DNA of 25,863 bases from CAZRDB01 sp964598695 (GCA_964598695.1 CAZRDB010000058.1:1-25863), one strand, 5' to 3'. Shown: positions 7,574 through 15,941, numbered from the stretch's first letter. Program-made: numbers and translations. Notes: generated by a model not told the origin, from the letters alone.

Positions 7574-8341
7574 CTACCTGTACTCGGGGATGCTTGCGTT
7601 GGTGTTCTGCCAGCCGCGGAGGGTGTTCGAGTCCGGACCGGCCCACCACTCCCACAGGAAGTCATCGGCCGGCACGGCGCCCGGCGCCCAGGTGAGCGCG
7701 CCGAAGGTGCGGTGGGGCTTCATCGGCTTGGCATGGCCGTCCATGAAGGACCAGTTGCACATGCCGTTGTGGGAGGTGTAGGCGCCCTTGGCGCCGTCGA
7801 GCCAGGCGGTCCAGGGCATCGTCCAGGTCCCGAGGTCGGGATACTCGTAGCGGCTCTCCATCGTGAGGATGCAGGTGGAGGGGCGCGGAACGGTCGCCAT
7901 CTTGAGGCCGTTGGGCGCGTAGCCGCCGTGGGCCCAGCTATGGCAGCCGGCGTAGGAGCGGCGGATCCCGAGGGCCCAGTCCGGGCCGTAGCCCCACATG
8001 CCCTCATCGGGGCGCTCGTAGCTGGGGCAGATGAAGAGCTGAGCGTTCTTGCAGTAGGGCATGATGAGCACGCGCCACGAGGCGCCCGTGCCGAGGGCCG
8101 GCTGGCCGGCGGGCGGAGTCCAGCCGGGCCAGTCGAGCATACCGAGGGGCAGTGTTTCGTCGTAGTCCTGGGTGTACGAGAGGATTGCCGTGGCGATCTG
8201 CCTCTGGTTGGAGAGGCAGGTCGTCTGCCGTGCCTTCTCCCGCGCCTTGGCGAAGACGGGGAAGAGGATGGCGGCGAGGATTGCGATGATCGCGATGACA
8301 ACCAACAGCTCGATCAGGGTGAAACCGGACCTGCGTCGCAT
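7574..8341 (-). CDS. Type IV prepilin-like protein with H-X9-DG motif (paralogue 2)
   Basis: A 255-residue paralogue of the protein at 6161-6952. The leader MRRRSG is followed by the prepilin cleavage site and FTLIELLVV, then the hydrophobic helix and FPVFAKAREKARQ. The globular region shares long identical runs with paralogue 1, for example CHSWAHG and GHAKPMKPHRTFG. HNGMCNWSFMDG gives the H-X9-DG motif. The ATG at 8341 has GGAAAGGGAGCGATC just upstream, matching the equivalent stretch of paralogue 1. Such proteins are exported, processed by a PilD-type peptidase and held in pili, pseudopili or the cell envelope; the exact role of DUF1559-type prepilins is not settled. The lipoprotein gene follows closely. 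Upstream lies the tandem inverted-repeat element at 8453-8489. Confidence 0.94.
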   Translation of the reverse strand: MRRRSGFTLIELLVVIAIIAILAAILFPVFAKAREKARQTTCLSNQRQIATAILSYTQDYDETLPLGMLDWPGWTPPAGQPALGTGASWRVLIMPYCKNAQLFICPSYERPDEGMWGYGPDWALGIRRSYAGCHSWAHGGYAPNGLKMATVPRPSTCILTMESRYEYPDLGTWTMPWTAWLDGAKGAYTSHNGMCNWSFMDGHAKPMKPHRTFGALTWAPGAVPADDFLWEWWAGPDSNTLRGWQNTNASIPEYR

Positions 8342-8452
8342 TAGATCGCTCCCTTTCCTGTGGTGATGAGATGATCGCGCTCGTTCGATGACTTACACAA
8401 CTACCATTCCCCGATTCCGGCCTCCCACCTTCGGAAAAAGCCTGGAGCGAAA

Positions 8453-8489
8453 GTGCTTTTTGCACGAAATGTGTGCATGGCGCACGAAA
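8453..8489. promoter_or_regulatory. Tandem pair of inverted repeats, probable operator
   Basis: GTGC-N5-GCAC-GAAA occurs at 8453-8469 and again at 8473-8489, exactly 20 bp apart (about two helical turns). Each unit is a dyad suited to a dimeric regulator. The element lies 112-148 bp upstream of the prepilin 2 start, in a stretch noticeably richer in A+T than its surroundings. A partial further CGAAA occurs at 8448-8452. I could not fix a -35/-10 pair for prepilin 2. The regulator is unknown. Confidence 0.55.
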
Positions 8490-8500
8490 CATACCCAAAA

Positions 8501-8515
8501 CTGCTTCAGCAGAGC
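8501..8515 (-). terminator. Weak hairpin after rnhB, possible terminator
   Basis: The perfect palindrome CTGCTTCAGCAG (8501-8512) begins a few bases after the rnhB stop on the minus strand and is followed there by TTTTGGG. The stem is only 4-5 bp, so it would be a weak terminator for the long ffh-rnhB run. Its place at the end of that run supports the reading. Confidence 0.4.
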
Positions 8516-9145
8516 CTAGGTCCGGGGCTGAAGTAGCGCGAGCACCATCGCCTCCGCGTCCTCCGAGGCGTCGAGGAGGGCGCGCACCGGGGCGAAGCTG
8601 CGGCGGTGGATCGGGCAGGGGCCGTAGCAGGCGAGAGCGCTCAGATGCCGCTCCGTACCGTAGCCCTTGTGGAGGCCAAACCCATACTCGGGGTAGAGCA
8701 GATCGCACTCCCCGAGAATCGCGTCCCGCGCGGTCTTGGCGAGGATCGACGCGGCCGAGATGGCGGGGACCGTCGCGTCGCCCCGTACGACGGCGCACTG
8801 GGCGTGGCCGAGGCCGGGGATCGTGTGCGAGCCGTCCACGAGCACCCGGTCGATCGGGAGGGAAATCCCGGCGACCGCTCGGGCCATTGCACGAAACGTG
8901 GCCTGCAGGATGTTGACCCGGTCGATCTCGCACTCCCACGCATAGCCGAGGCGCCAGGCGAGCGCCTCGGAGCGGATCCGTTCCGCGAGGCGCTCGCGGG
9001 CCGCGGGGGCCAGCTTCTTGGAGTCCGCCAGGCCCTCGATCGGCTCGGGGCCGAGGATGACGGCCGCGGCGACGACGGGCCCGGCCAGAGGCCCCCGTCC
9101 CGCCTCGTCCACGCCGGCGACGATCCCCTCCCACCGCTCATCCAC
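8516..9145 (-). CDS. rnhB: Ribonuclease HII
   Basis: Cleaves the RNA strand of RNA-DNA hybrids and incises single ribonucleotides in DNA; cytoplasmic. The 209-residue protein carries the type 2 signature GVDEAGRGPLAGPVVAAAV with catalytic Asp13 and Glu14. It also has DSKKL at 41-45, VDGSH with Asp104, and the SAASILAKTARD block ending in Asp141. The PEYGFGLHKGYGT loop near 152-164 is typical of the family. The length is normal. The start is the GTG at 9145: AGGAG lies 7 bases upstream inside the preceding signal peptidase gene, which it overlaps by 8 bases (GTGGATGA). It is the last gene of the ffh-to-rnhB run; rplS, lepB and rnhB are also neighbours in many Firmicutes. Confidence 0.97.
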   Translation of the reverse strand: MDERWEGIVAGVDEAGRGPLAGPVVAAAVILGPEPIEGLADSKKLAPAARERLAERIRSEALAWRLGYAWECEIDRVNILQATFRAMARAVAGISLPIDRVLVDGSHTIPGLGHAQCAVVRGDATVPAISAASILAKTARDAILGECDLLYPEYGFGLHKGYGTERHLSALACYGPCPIHRRSFAPVRALLDASEDAEAMVLALLQPRT

Positions 9146-9698
9146 CGGAGCGCTCCTCTCGCGCGTCGGCGTCGTGCGGGCCGCGCCCGACCCCCACGAC
9201 GAGCAGCACTCGGTGCGTGACCGAGGAGACGGGGACGCAGCCGTAGGAGCGGGAGTCGTTGCTGGCGTTGCGGTTGTCGCCGAGAACGAAGACGGTCTCC
9301 GCCGGTACCGTCAGTTCGTCCTCCGGCGATCCGGCGCGCGGGTAGCCGTAGGCCATGGGCTCATGGACGTAGGGCTCGTCGCGGGCCCGGCCGTCGAGCA
9401 CCAGCACGGGCTTGTCGCCGGCCTCGACGCTTCGGATCGCCAACCGATCGCCGCCGAGCGCGACGATCCGCTTCACGTGCCTGCGGGCGCGGCCGGCCGA
9501 GGGGTGGGGCGCCGAGAAGACCGCGATCTCTCCTCGGCGCAGCGGAAGGTAGCGCGTGGGAACGGGAGAGGCGAGGACGCGATCGCCGATGCGCAGGGTC
9601 GGGGCCATCGACGGACTGGTGACGCGGAACCCCGTCACGAGGAACGGCTCGATCAGCAGGAGCCACAGGAGTGTCGCCTCTGCCGCGGCCCGAAGCAC
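9138..9698 (-). CDS. lepB: Signal peptidase I, short paralogue (start uncertain)
   Basis: Membrane serine protease that removes Sec/Tat signal peptides. From the GTG at 9698 the protein has 186 residues: one membrane helix (ATLLWLLLIEPFLVTG), then TSPSMAPTL with the nucleophile Ser30, then RRHVKRIVALGGD with the general-base Lys76. The C-terminal box FVLGDNRNASNDSRSYG is the conserved GDNR..SxDSR region. The GTG has no Shine-Dalgarno. The same frame is open back to the lepB stop at 9795 and encodes a second hydrophobic segment (TLWALALVLALAAAAC) with no ATG, GTG or TTG. A strong GGAGG at 9781-9777 lies 9 bases before an ACG at 9767-9765. The true protein may therefore be 23 residues longer. 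It overlaps rnhB by 8 bases. Confidence 0.9.
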   Translation of the reverse strand: MLRAAAEATLLWLLLIEPFLVTGFRVTSPSMAPTLRIGDRVLASPVPTRYLPLRRGEIAVFSAPHPSAGRARRHVKRIVALGGDRLAIRSVEAGDKPVLVLDGRARDEPYVHEPMAYGYPRAGSPEDELTVPAETVFVLGDNRNASNDSRSYGCVPVSSVTHRVLLVVGVGRGPHDADAREERSGG

Positions 9699-9764
9699 CC
9701 GCCGCGCCCGAGCCGCGCGGCACGCCGCGGCGGCGAGCGCCAGGACCAGCGCAAGCGCCCAGAG

Positions 9765-9784
9765 CGTGGCGACCCACCTCCCCC
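9765..9784 (-). promoter_or_regulatory. Strong Shine-Dalgarno before ACG codon, hidden lepB start
   Basis: On the minus strand AGGGGGAGG ends at 9777 and is followed by nine bases and ACG (9767-9765) in the lepB reading frame. No ATG, GTG or TTG occurs in this frame between the previous stop (9797-9795) and the GTG at 9698. ACG differs by one base from ATG. It may be a real non-AUG start, a recent mutation or a base error. Confidence 0.5.
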
Positions 9785-9794
9785 TCGACGGGCG

Positions 9795-10637
9795 CTAGTA
9801 CGGCGAGAAGAGCAGCCGCCAACGCCCGATGGGCCAGAAGACCATCTCGGCCCGCCCGACGAGGCTGTCCTTGGGCGCCAGGCCCCACGCATGGCCATCG
9901 TGGCTCTCGCGGCGATTGTCGCCGAGGAAGAGGTAGCAGTCGGGGGGGATCACCAGGTCCTTGCCCTCGATGGGGCCCAGGAGGAAGGGGTAGTCGGGCC
10001 GCGTGACGGGCATCCCGTCCTCAACGGCTACGGTGATCTCGTCCATCGCCCTCTCCCCCTCCTTCCAGTAGAGCCCACGCCAGTACTGGCGCCGTCCGGC
10101 TCCCTCGATCAGCGGGAAGTCGTAGTTGGGCGACTGGCGGGTGTAGCCCTCGGCGAGAGGCTCTCCGTTGATGAAGACCCGGCCCTCGCGGAGCGGGGTG
10201 CTGCGCTCGACACGGACACGATCGCCGGGGAGTCCGATGAGGCGCTTGATGAACTCCTTGCCGCTCGGGTCGGCCGCCCGCGGCGCCTTGAAGACCACGA
10301 TGTCGCCGCGGCGCGGGGGACGGAACCGATAGGCGAAGCGGTTGACGACGACGCGGTCCTTGATGAGCAGGGTGTCTTCCATCGAGCCGGTCGGGATCCA
10401 GAACGCCTGGATGACGAACGTCTTGACGATGAAGAAGACGAGCGCGAGGGCGATGAGCAGGGAGTCGATGACCTCGACGGCAGTCCGGTAGCTCGTCGTC
10501 GACGGCTCCTCGGCCTTCTTGGCGCCGCTCGCGCGGGCGGGGGAGGGGGGGGCCTCCCGCTTGTCGAGCCAGCCGAGGAGGAAGCGGGCCGCGACGAGGA
10601 CGGCGACCGCGAGTGCGACCCAACCGGTCAGAGACAT
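9795..10637 (-). CDS. lepB: Signal peptidase I, middle paralogue
   Basis: A 280-residue membrane signal peptidase. Two N-terminal membrane helices (about 5-23 and 57-75) are separated by an Ala/Pro/Lys-rich linker. QAFWIPTGSMEDTL carries nucleophile Ser85, and KEFIKRLIGLPGD carries general-base Lys131. A large insert between the two halves (about residues 160-230) precedes FLGDNRRESHDGHAWG, in which the usual serine-aspartate-serine box is SHDGH. The start at 10637 has AGCAGGTG upstream. The linker codons include a run of eight C on the coding strand (10545-10552). It lies 43 bases after the third paralogue. Its TAG stop is in frame with the next lepB. With two other paralogues adjacent, the three may split substrates, which is inference. 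Confidence 0.95.
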   Translation of the reverse strand: MSLTGWVALAVAVLVAARFLLGWLDKREAPPSPARASGAKKAEEPSTTSYRTAVEVIDSLLIALALVFFIVKTFVIQAFWIPTGSMEDTLLIKDRVVVNRFAYRFRPPRRGDIVVFKAPRAADPSGKEFIKRLIGLPGDRVRVERSTPLREGRVFINGEPLAEGYTRQSPNYDFPLIEGAGRRQYWRGLYWKEGERAMDEITVAVEDGMPVTRPDYPFLLGPIEGKDLVIPPDCYLFLGDNRRESHDGHAWGLAPKDSLVGRAEMVFWPIGRWRLLFSPY

Positions 10638-10653
10638 CCAGGCACCTGCTCTC

Positions 10654-10672
10654 GCCGGCCCGCGAGGCCGGC
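10654..10672. other. Hairpin in gap between two lepB genes
   Basis: GCCGGCC (10654-10660) and GGCCGGC (10666-10672) form a 7-bp stem with a 5-base loop in the 43-base gap between lepB paralogues. No T run follows. It may be an mRNA processing or stability stem; chance is possible at this G+C content. Confidence 0.35.
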
Positions 10673-10680
10673 CTCGACGT

Positions 10681-11454
10681 TCAGCGCACGAACCCGACGC
10701 GGTTCGGCGGCCAGAAGACGAAGTGCGCGCGGCCGACGGTGTCGTCGGCCCGGATGCAGCCCCACGCGTGGCCGTCGTGGGAGCCGACTCGGTTGTCGCC
10801 GAGGAGGAAGAACTCGCGCGGCCGCACCACGGCCTCGAGGCGATCGGGGCGGTCGTGCGCGGTCACCAGATCGAGCGAGAACGGCTCGCCCAGCTCGCTC
10901 GCGAAGACCCGGCCGCGCCCCGGCTTGAGGTCGGGCCCGGCCAGTTGGTCGGGGAACAGGTAGTGGGCCCGCTCGGCCTGCGGCACATAGGGCTCCTCGA
11001 GCGGCGCGCCGTTAACCCAGACCCGGCCTTCGCGGTCGGTCCGGATCCGCTCCCCCGGGAGGCCGATCAACCGCTTGACGTAGTCCTGGCCGGCCGCCAG
11101 TTCCTCCTCCGTCTCGGCCGCCGCCCGCGGGGGGTGGAAGACCACGACATCGGTCCGCCGGGGGGGGCGGTACCGGTAGAGGAAGCAGTTGACGAGGATC
11201 CGGTCGCGGACCTCGAGGGTCGGCACCATGGACTCGGACGGGATCCAGAACGTCTGCACCACGAAGGGGCGGACGAGGAAGTACATCACGGCCACGATGC
11301 CGACCAGGTCGCCCAGCAGGCGACAGACCAGGCGCCTGGTCTCCTCCTCGATGTCGGAGATGCTCCCGACGATGAGGCGAACCAGGTACAGCGCGGTGAG
11401 CGCGGTGAGAACGAAGAAGACCGGCGAGGCCACGCGGCCCCAGCTCCTTCCCAT
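10681..11454 (-). CDS. lepB: Signal peptidase I, first paralogue
   Basis: A 257-residue membrane signal peptidase with two N-terminal helices (SPVFFVLTALTALYLV at about 10-25 and LVGIVAVMYFLVRPFVV at about 50-66). QTFWIPSESMVPTL carries nucleophile Ser75. QDYVKRLIGLPGE carries Lys127. The late box reads FLLGDNRVGSHDGHAWG, like the middle paralogue. The final strand VFWPPNRVGF matches the usual C-terminal end of the family. The ATG at 11454 is preceded by GAGGCGGGTGA, which sits just after the hairpin at 11467-11485. It follows rplS by 52 bases, the place where a single lepB is found in many Firmicutes. It is clearly divergent from the other two copies, so the triplication is not recent. Confidence 0.95.
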   Translation of the reverse strand: MGRSWGRVASPVFFVLTALTALYLVRLIVGSISDIEEETRRLVCRLLGDLVGIVAVMYFLVRPFVVQTFWIPSESMVPTLEVRDRILVNCFLYRYRPPRRTDVVVFHPPRAAAETEEELAAGQDYVKRLIGLPGERIRTDREGRVWVNGAPLEEPYVPQAERAHYLFPDQLAGPDLKPGRGRVFASELGEPFSLDLVTAHDRPDRLEAVVRPREFFLLGDNRVGSHDGHAWGCIRADDTVGRAHFVFWPPNRVGFVR

Positions 11455-11466
11455 TCACCCGCCTCA

Positions 11467-11485
11467 CCGCCCCGACCCGGGGCGG
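11467..11485. other. Hairpin between rplS and first lepB
   Basis: CCGCCCCG (11467-11474) and CGGGGCGG (11478-11485) make a perfect 8-bp stem with a 3-base loop. On the minus strand it ends just before the Shine-Dalgarno of lepB and lacks a T tract. It could slow or process the transcript at the border between ribosomal and secretion genes, or hide the lepB ribosome binding site. Confidence 0.42.
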
Positions 11486-11506
11486 GAGACCGAGGCGCCC
11501 CTGCCG

Positions 11507-11965
11507 CTACTCCGACTTCTGGCTGCGGGCGTCGCGCTGCGCCTGACGACGCTCGGCGCGGGCGGCCTTCCGCTGCGCCTTGCGCTCGGCCACGGCGGCC
11601 TCGTCGGGGGTCCAGCGGGCCTCCTTGACCTTCGCCTTCTTGCCGATGCGGTCGCGCAGGTAGAAGAGGCGGGCCCGGCGGACGCGGCCGCGACGGACGA
11701 CCTCGACATCCTCCAGCTTCGGCGAGTCGCTCGGGAAGATCCGCTCGACCCCGATGCCGCCGGAGATCCGGCGCACCGTGAAGCACCAGCGGCGCGCGCG
11801 GCTGGAGTTCTTGACCTGCAGGACGGTCCCCTCGAAGATCTGGGTGCGCTCGCGCGCGCCCTCGCGGACCCGGTAGTGCACCTTGACGGTGTCGCCGGGG
11901 CCGAACTCGGGCAGGGGCTTCTCCCGAGCCTGCTCCTTCTCGATCTGCTGGATGATCTCCATCAT
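11507..11965 (-). CDS. rplS: 50S ribosomal protein L19
   Basis: L19 of the large subunit, at the 30S-50S interface. The 152-residue protein starts MMEIIQQIEKEQ, continues FGPGDTVKVHYRV (the KOW-like entry strand) and the conserved QIFEGTVLQVKNSS. It then has FTVRRISGGIGVERIFP and SPKLEDVEVVRRGRVRRARL. A charged Ala/Lys/Arg tail (about residues 118-152) extends beyond the usual length of about 115. The ATG at 11965 is chosen because GGAGG lies 9 bases upstream within the end of trmD; a frame beginning six residues earlier is weaker. It is one base from the trmD stop, as is common for this pair. Confidence 0.97.
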   Translation of the reverse strand: MMEIIQQIEKEQAREKPLPEFGPGDTVKVHYRVREGARERTQIFEGTVLQVKNSSRARRWCFTVRRISGGIGVERIFPSDSPKLEDVEVVRRGRVRRARLFYLRDRIGKKAKVKEARWTPDEAAVAERKAQRKAARAERRQAQRDARSQKSE

Positions 11966-11966
11966 C

Positions 11967-12704
11967 TTAGGCTTCCTCCGCACAGAGCGATTGAACGAAC
12001 GCGCGTTCCTTGTCTGTCAGCCGAGCGGTCTCGAGGAGATCCGGTCGGCGTGCCCACGTTCGCCGGATCGCCTGCTCGCGTCGCCACCGCGCGATCTCCG
12101 CGTGGTTGCCCGAGAGCAGGATCTCCGGTACCGCGATTCCGCGGTACTCCCGCGGGCGCGTGTAGTGCGGGCAGTCCAGCAAGCCATCCCAGGCGAAGCT
12201 GTCCTGCTCCATCGAATCCGCCGCGCCAAGGACTCCCTCGACGAAGCGGCTGGTCGCGTCGATCACGACCAAGGCGGCGAGTTCGCCGCCGGTCAGTACG
12301 AAGTCGCCGATCGAGACCTCTCGATCGACCACGAGGTCGACCACGCGCTCGTCGATCCCCTCGTAGTGGCCACACAGGAAGATCAGGCGCTCGGCGCGCG
12401 CCAGCTCCTCCGCGAGCCCGTGGCAGAATCGCTCGCCCTGCGGGCTCAGATGCACGACGATCCCGCGCGGTCCCTGCGTCCGGAGCGCCTCGACGGCCTC
12501 CACGATCGGCTCCGGCTTCATCACCATGCCCGAGCCCCCGCCGAAGGGCGAGTCGTCGGTGACCTGGTGCCGGTCGTGGGTCCAGTCGCGCAGGTTGTGG
12601 ACGTGACACTCGATCAGGCCTCGCTCGCGAGCCCGGCCCAGCATGCTCTCGCCGAGCGGGCCCTCGAACATCTCCGGGAATGTCGTGATCACGTCGTACC
12701 GCAT
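11967..12704 (-). CDS. trmD: tRNA (guanine-N1)-methyltransferase
   Basis: SPOUT-class enzyme that methylates G37 next to the anticodon of tRNAs with a G at position 36, protecting the reading frame. The 245-residue protein starts MRYDVITTFPEMFEG. It contains GGGSGMVMKPEP and the knotted SAM-binding core LIFLCGHYEGIDERV, followed by SIGDFVLTGGELA. The C-terminal domain carries YTRPREYRG and PEILLSGNHAEIARWRRE, both diagnostic. Length is normal. The ATG at 12704 has CAGGGTG upstream. It lies 21 bases after rimM and 1 base before rplS, within the usual rimM-trmD-rplS block. Its last codons contain the ribosome binding site of rplS. Confidence 0.98.
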   Translation of the reverse strand: MRYDVITTFPEMFEGPLGESMLGRARERGLIECHVHNLRDWTHDRHQVTDDSPFGGGSGMVMKPEPIVEAVEALRTQGPRGIVVHLSPQGERFCHGLAEELARAERLIFLCGHYEGIDERVVDLVVDREVSIGDFVLTGGELAALVVIDATSRFVEGVLGAADSMEQDSFAWDGLLDCPHYTRPREYRGIAVPEILLSGNHAEIARWRREQAIRRTWARRPDLLETARLTDKERAFVQSLCAEEA

Positions 12705-12725
12705 CGTCGCACCCTGCGGGGCCGG

Positions 12726-13262
12726 TCAGATCCCGAGTTCCGGGGCGAGCCCCGGCATCGCTCGGACGATCATCTTGCGCCCCTCGAGATCCACCGAGAC
12801 CAGCAGGTCCCGGATCGCCGGGATCAGGCAGTGCTCGGTCACGTACACATCGTTGGCCGGATACTGCAGCACCTCGCGGATCGTCCCGAGCGACCGGCCG
12901 TCCTCGGTCTCGGCGGCCAGGCCGACCAGGTCTTCGACCCAGTAGGCGCCCTCTTCCAGCTCGTACCGCATGTCCTTGCGGATCCGCAGTTCCGCGTCGC
13001 GCAGCGCCTCGGCGTCTTCGAGGTCGCTCGACTCACGGATCGTGAGGTAGACCCAGCCCGCGTGGACCCGCCACTGGGTGGGATGGATCAGCCGGGGCTT
13101 GCCCTTGCGCGGGAAGGCCGCGATCGCCTCCAGCTCGCCGAACCGCTCGATCCGGTCGGTGAACGGCTTGACGCGCAGCTCGCCCTTCAGCCCCGTCGGT
13201 CGCGTGATCTGGCCGATGACGACGCACCAGTCCTCCGCGCTGAGTTGTTCCTGCTGTTCCAT
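12726..13262 (-). CDS. rimM: Ribosome maturation factor RimM
   Basis: Assists 16S rRNA 3'-domain folding and 30S assembly through ribosomal protein S19. The 178-residue protein has an N-terminal beta barrel with VVIGQITRPTGLKGELRVKP (about residues 14-33) and FTDRIERF. A PRC-barrel domain follows, with YWVEDLVGLAAETEDGRSLG and PANDVYVTE, and LLVSVDLEGRKMIV near the C-terminus. Length is usual. The start is taken as the ATG at 13262; a GTG five codons earlier (13277) is possible but would sit on GTGGGA, the only purine-rich stretch. It lies between ylqD and trmD. Confidence 0.96.
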   Translation of the reverse strand: MEQQEQLSAEDWCVVIGQITRPTGLKGELRVKPFTDRIERFGELEAIAAFPRKGKPRLIHPTQWRVHAGWVYLTIRESSDLEDAEALRDAELRIRKDMRYELEEGAYWVEDLVGLAAETEDGRSLGTIREVLQYPANDVYVTEHCLIPAIRDLLVSVDLEGRKMIVRAMPGLAPELGI

Positions 13263-13304
13263 GGCACAACATCCCACGATACGCGCGACCGCCCCGCGAG
13301 GTTA

Positions 13305-13799
13305 CTACGGGGTGACGATGATCGAGGAGCCCGCGCCCGGGCCGGCGACGATCTCGCCCGCGCCGTCGGTGGCCGGCGGTTCGTCCTCCTCGGAGGCCGC
13401 CTCCCGGATCTCCTGCACGACATCGCCGTTGAGCACGATCTCGAGCGGATTGAGGACCTTCGTGGCCGGGTCGCCGACCTGGACCTCCTCGAGGCACTGG
13501 CTGTTGCCCCGGGTGATCTCGGCGCCGATCGCGAGGCTCTCGAAGCCGCGGACCCGGCCGTCCCACTCGCGGCGGGCCTGGAGAAGCTGCTGCTTCTCCT
13601 CCTCGATCTGCTCGCGGAGCTGCCCGGCCTGGACGACGTTCTCGCGCTGGACGCGCTCGACGAGCCGGCGCCCCTCGCTCTCGATCTGCTGGATCCGCGC
13701 GTCAACCTCCTGGCGGACCCGGCGGGCGCTGGCGGTCAGCTCGCGCTTGAGGTCCTCCGTGACGACGACCTTGATCCGTACCGGTCTGATGATCTGCAT
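13305..13799 (-). CDS. ylqD: YlqD-like coiled-coil protein
   Basis: A 164-residue cytosolic protein resembling YlqD of Bacillus, where ylqD lies in the same place between the KH-protein gene and rimM. It begins MQIIRPVRIKVVVTEDLKRE. A long coiled-coil rich in Glu, Gln and Arg follows (about residues 22-80), then a beta-rich part with DPATKVLNPLEIVLNGDVVQ. It ends in an acidic low-complexity tail (about 130-155) with ASEEDEPPATDG. YlqD function is not established. The ATG at 13799 has AAGGG 11 bases upstream and matches the family start; 13 extra residues are possible from 13838 but have no support. The call rests on gene order, the N-terminal pattern and the coiled coil, not a search. Confidence 0.82.
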   Translation of the reverse strand: MQIIRPVRIKVVVTEDLKRELTASARRVRQEVDARIQQIESEGRRLVERVQRENVVQAGQLREQIEEEKQQLLQARREWDGRVRGFESLAIGAEITRGNSQCLEEVQVGDPATKVLNPLEIVLNGDVVQEIREAASEEDEPPATDGAGEIVAGPGAGSSIIVTP

Positions 13800-13850
13800 T
13801 GCCGATGACACCCTTATCCCGCGCCCCGAGGACGCCATGTACCGCGACGA

Positions 13851-14081
13851 CTACGAGGCGATCTCCACGTGCGTCCGGCGACCGGCCTTCGTGTTCGCGG
13901 CCTTCACCAGCACGCGGATCGCCTGGATCATCCGTCCCTGCCGGCCGATGACCTTGCCGATGTCCTCCGGCCCGACCTGGATCGTGTACTCGACAACCGC
14001 GTCGTGCGCCTCTTCCTCGACCGTCACGGCCTCCGGGTCGGAGACGAGGGCGCGAGCGAGGTACTCCACGAGTTCCTTCAC
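13851..14081 (-). CDS. khpA: KH-domain RNA-binding protein KhpA
   Basis: A 76-residue RNA-binding protein formed by a single type II KH domain. It starts MKELVEYLARALVSDPEAV and continues YTIQVGPEDIGKVIGRQGRM, in which the IGRQGR loop is the GxxG RNA-binding site. The C-terminal helix AIRVLVKAANTKAGRR and strand THVEI complete the fold. In Firmicutes, KhpA (YlqC) forms a complex with KhpB and affects cell elongation and small-RNA-linked regulation. The start is a GTG at 14081 with AAAGGA 7 bases upstream. It lies between rpsP and ylqD, the classic place. Confidence 0.95.
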   Translation of the reverse strand: MKELVEYLARALVSDPEAVTVEEEAHDAVVEYTIQVGPEDIGKVIGRQGRMIQAIRVLVKAANTKAGRRTHVEIAS

Positions 14082-14142
14082 GGGAGCGTCCTTTCGTCAG
14101 CCGCGGGCGGCGCGAGGCGATGGCGACCGCCTCTGCCGCGAC

Positions 14143-14427
14143 CTAAGCGTCGGTCCGGCGCGCCTCGTCCCGTTCGCGCTCGTAGGTCTCGAGCACGCCG
14201 ACACGGCGGAGCAGCGCGTGGGCCGCCTCGCTGGGCTGCGCCCCGCGCTTGAGCCACATCAGGGCGCGATCTTCCTTGATGTTGACCTCCGGGGGGTTGC
14301 TGCGCGGGTTGTAGGAGCCGATGTCCTCCAGGAACCGACCGTCGCGGGGCGACCGCGCGTCGGCCACCACGAGCTTGTAGCACGCCGCGTTCCGGGCGCC
14401 CGTGCGGCGCAAGCGAATCCGTACCAC
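14143..14427 (-). CDS. rpsP: 30S ribosomal protein S16
   Basis: A 94-residue small-subunit protein. It starts MVRIRLRRTGARNAACYKLV, with VADARSPRDGRFLEDIGSYN and NIKEDRALMWLKRGAQPSE, all diagnostic of S16. The start is the GTG at 14427: GGAGGTGAAGGAA is directly upstream and S16 proteins begin MVxIRL. A frame three residues longer, from the GTG at 14436, would put its start within that Shine-Dalgarno. It lies 36 bases after ffh and 61 before khpA. Confidence 0.98.
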   Translation of the reverse strand: MVRIRLRRTGARNAACYKLVVADARSPRDGRFLEDIGSYNPRSNPPEVNIKEDRALMWLKRGAQPSEAAHALLRRVGVLETYERERDEARRTDA

Positions 14428-14463
14428 TTCCTTCACCTCCGAGGCGATGCGCGCCGAGCTGGG

Positions 14464-15858
<1,395 letters not shown>

Positions 15859-15907
15859 CGCACGCCTATCCGGTGATTCGATGCCGCAGGGCACCGTGTC
15901 ACGCAAC

Positions 15908-15933
15908 GCGGCCGGGGGGCTCTCTCCGGCCGC
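15908..15933. other. Leader hairpin of the ffh operon
   Basis: GCGGCCGG (15908-15915) and CCGGCCGC (15926-15933) form a perfect 8-bp stem with a 10-base loop. It would sit at the very 5' end of the ffh mRNA, a base or two after the predicted start. A 5' terminal stem may protect the transcript or act in regulation; no riboswitch class is recognised. Confidence 0.45.
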
Positions 15934-15941
15934 AGGGCACT

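Noticed and set aside
8453..8489. The twin repeats as a short CRISPR array.
   Set aside because: Only two units of 17 bp with a 3-base gap, no spacers of normal size and no cas genes nearby.
10545..10552. The G8/C8 tracts in lepB genes (also 11160-11167) as phase-variation switches.
   Set aside because: They lie in essential-type genes and such runs are expected in DNA this rich in G+C.
15908..15933. The ffh leader hairpin as a riboswitch or 4.5S RNA gene.
   Set aside because: It is only one stem of 8 bp, with no conserved tetraloop or asymmetric loop of SRP RNA and no known aptamer core.
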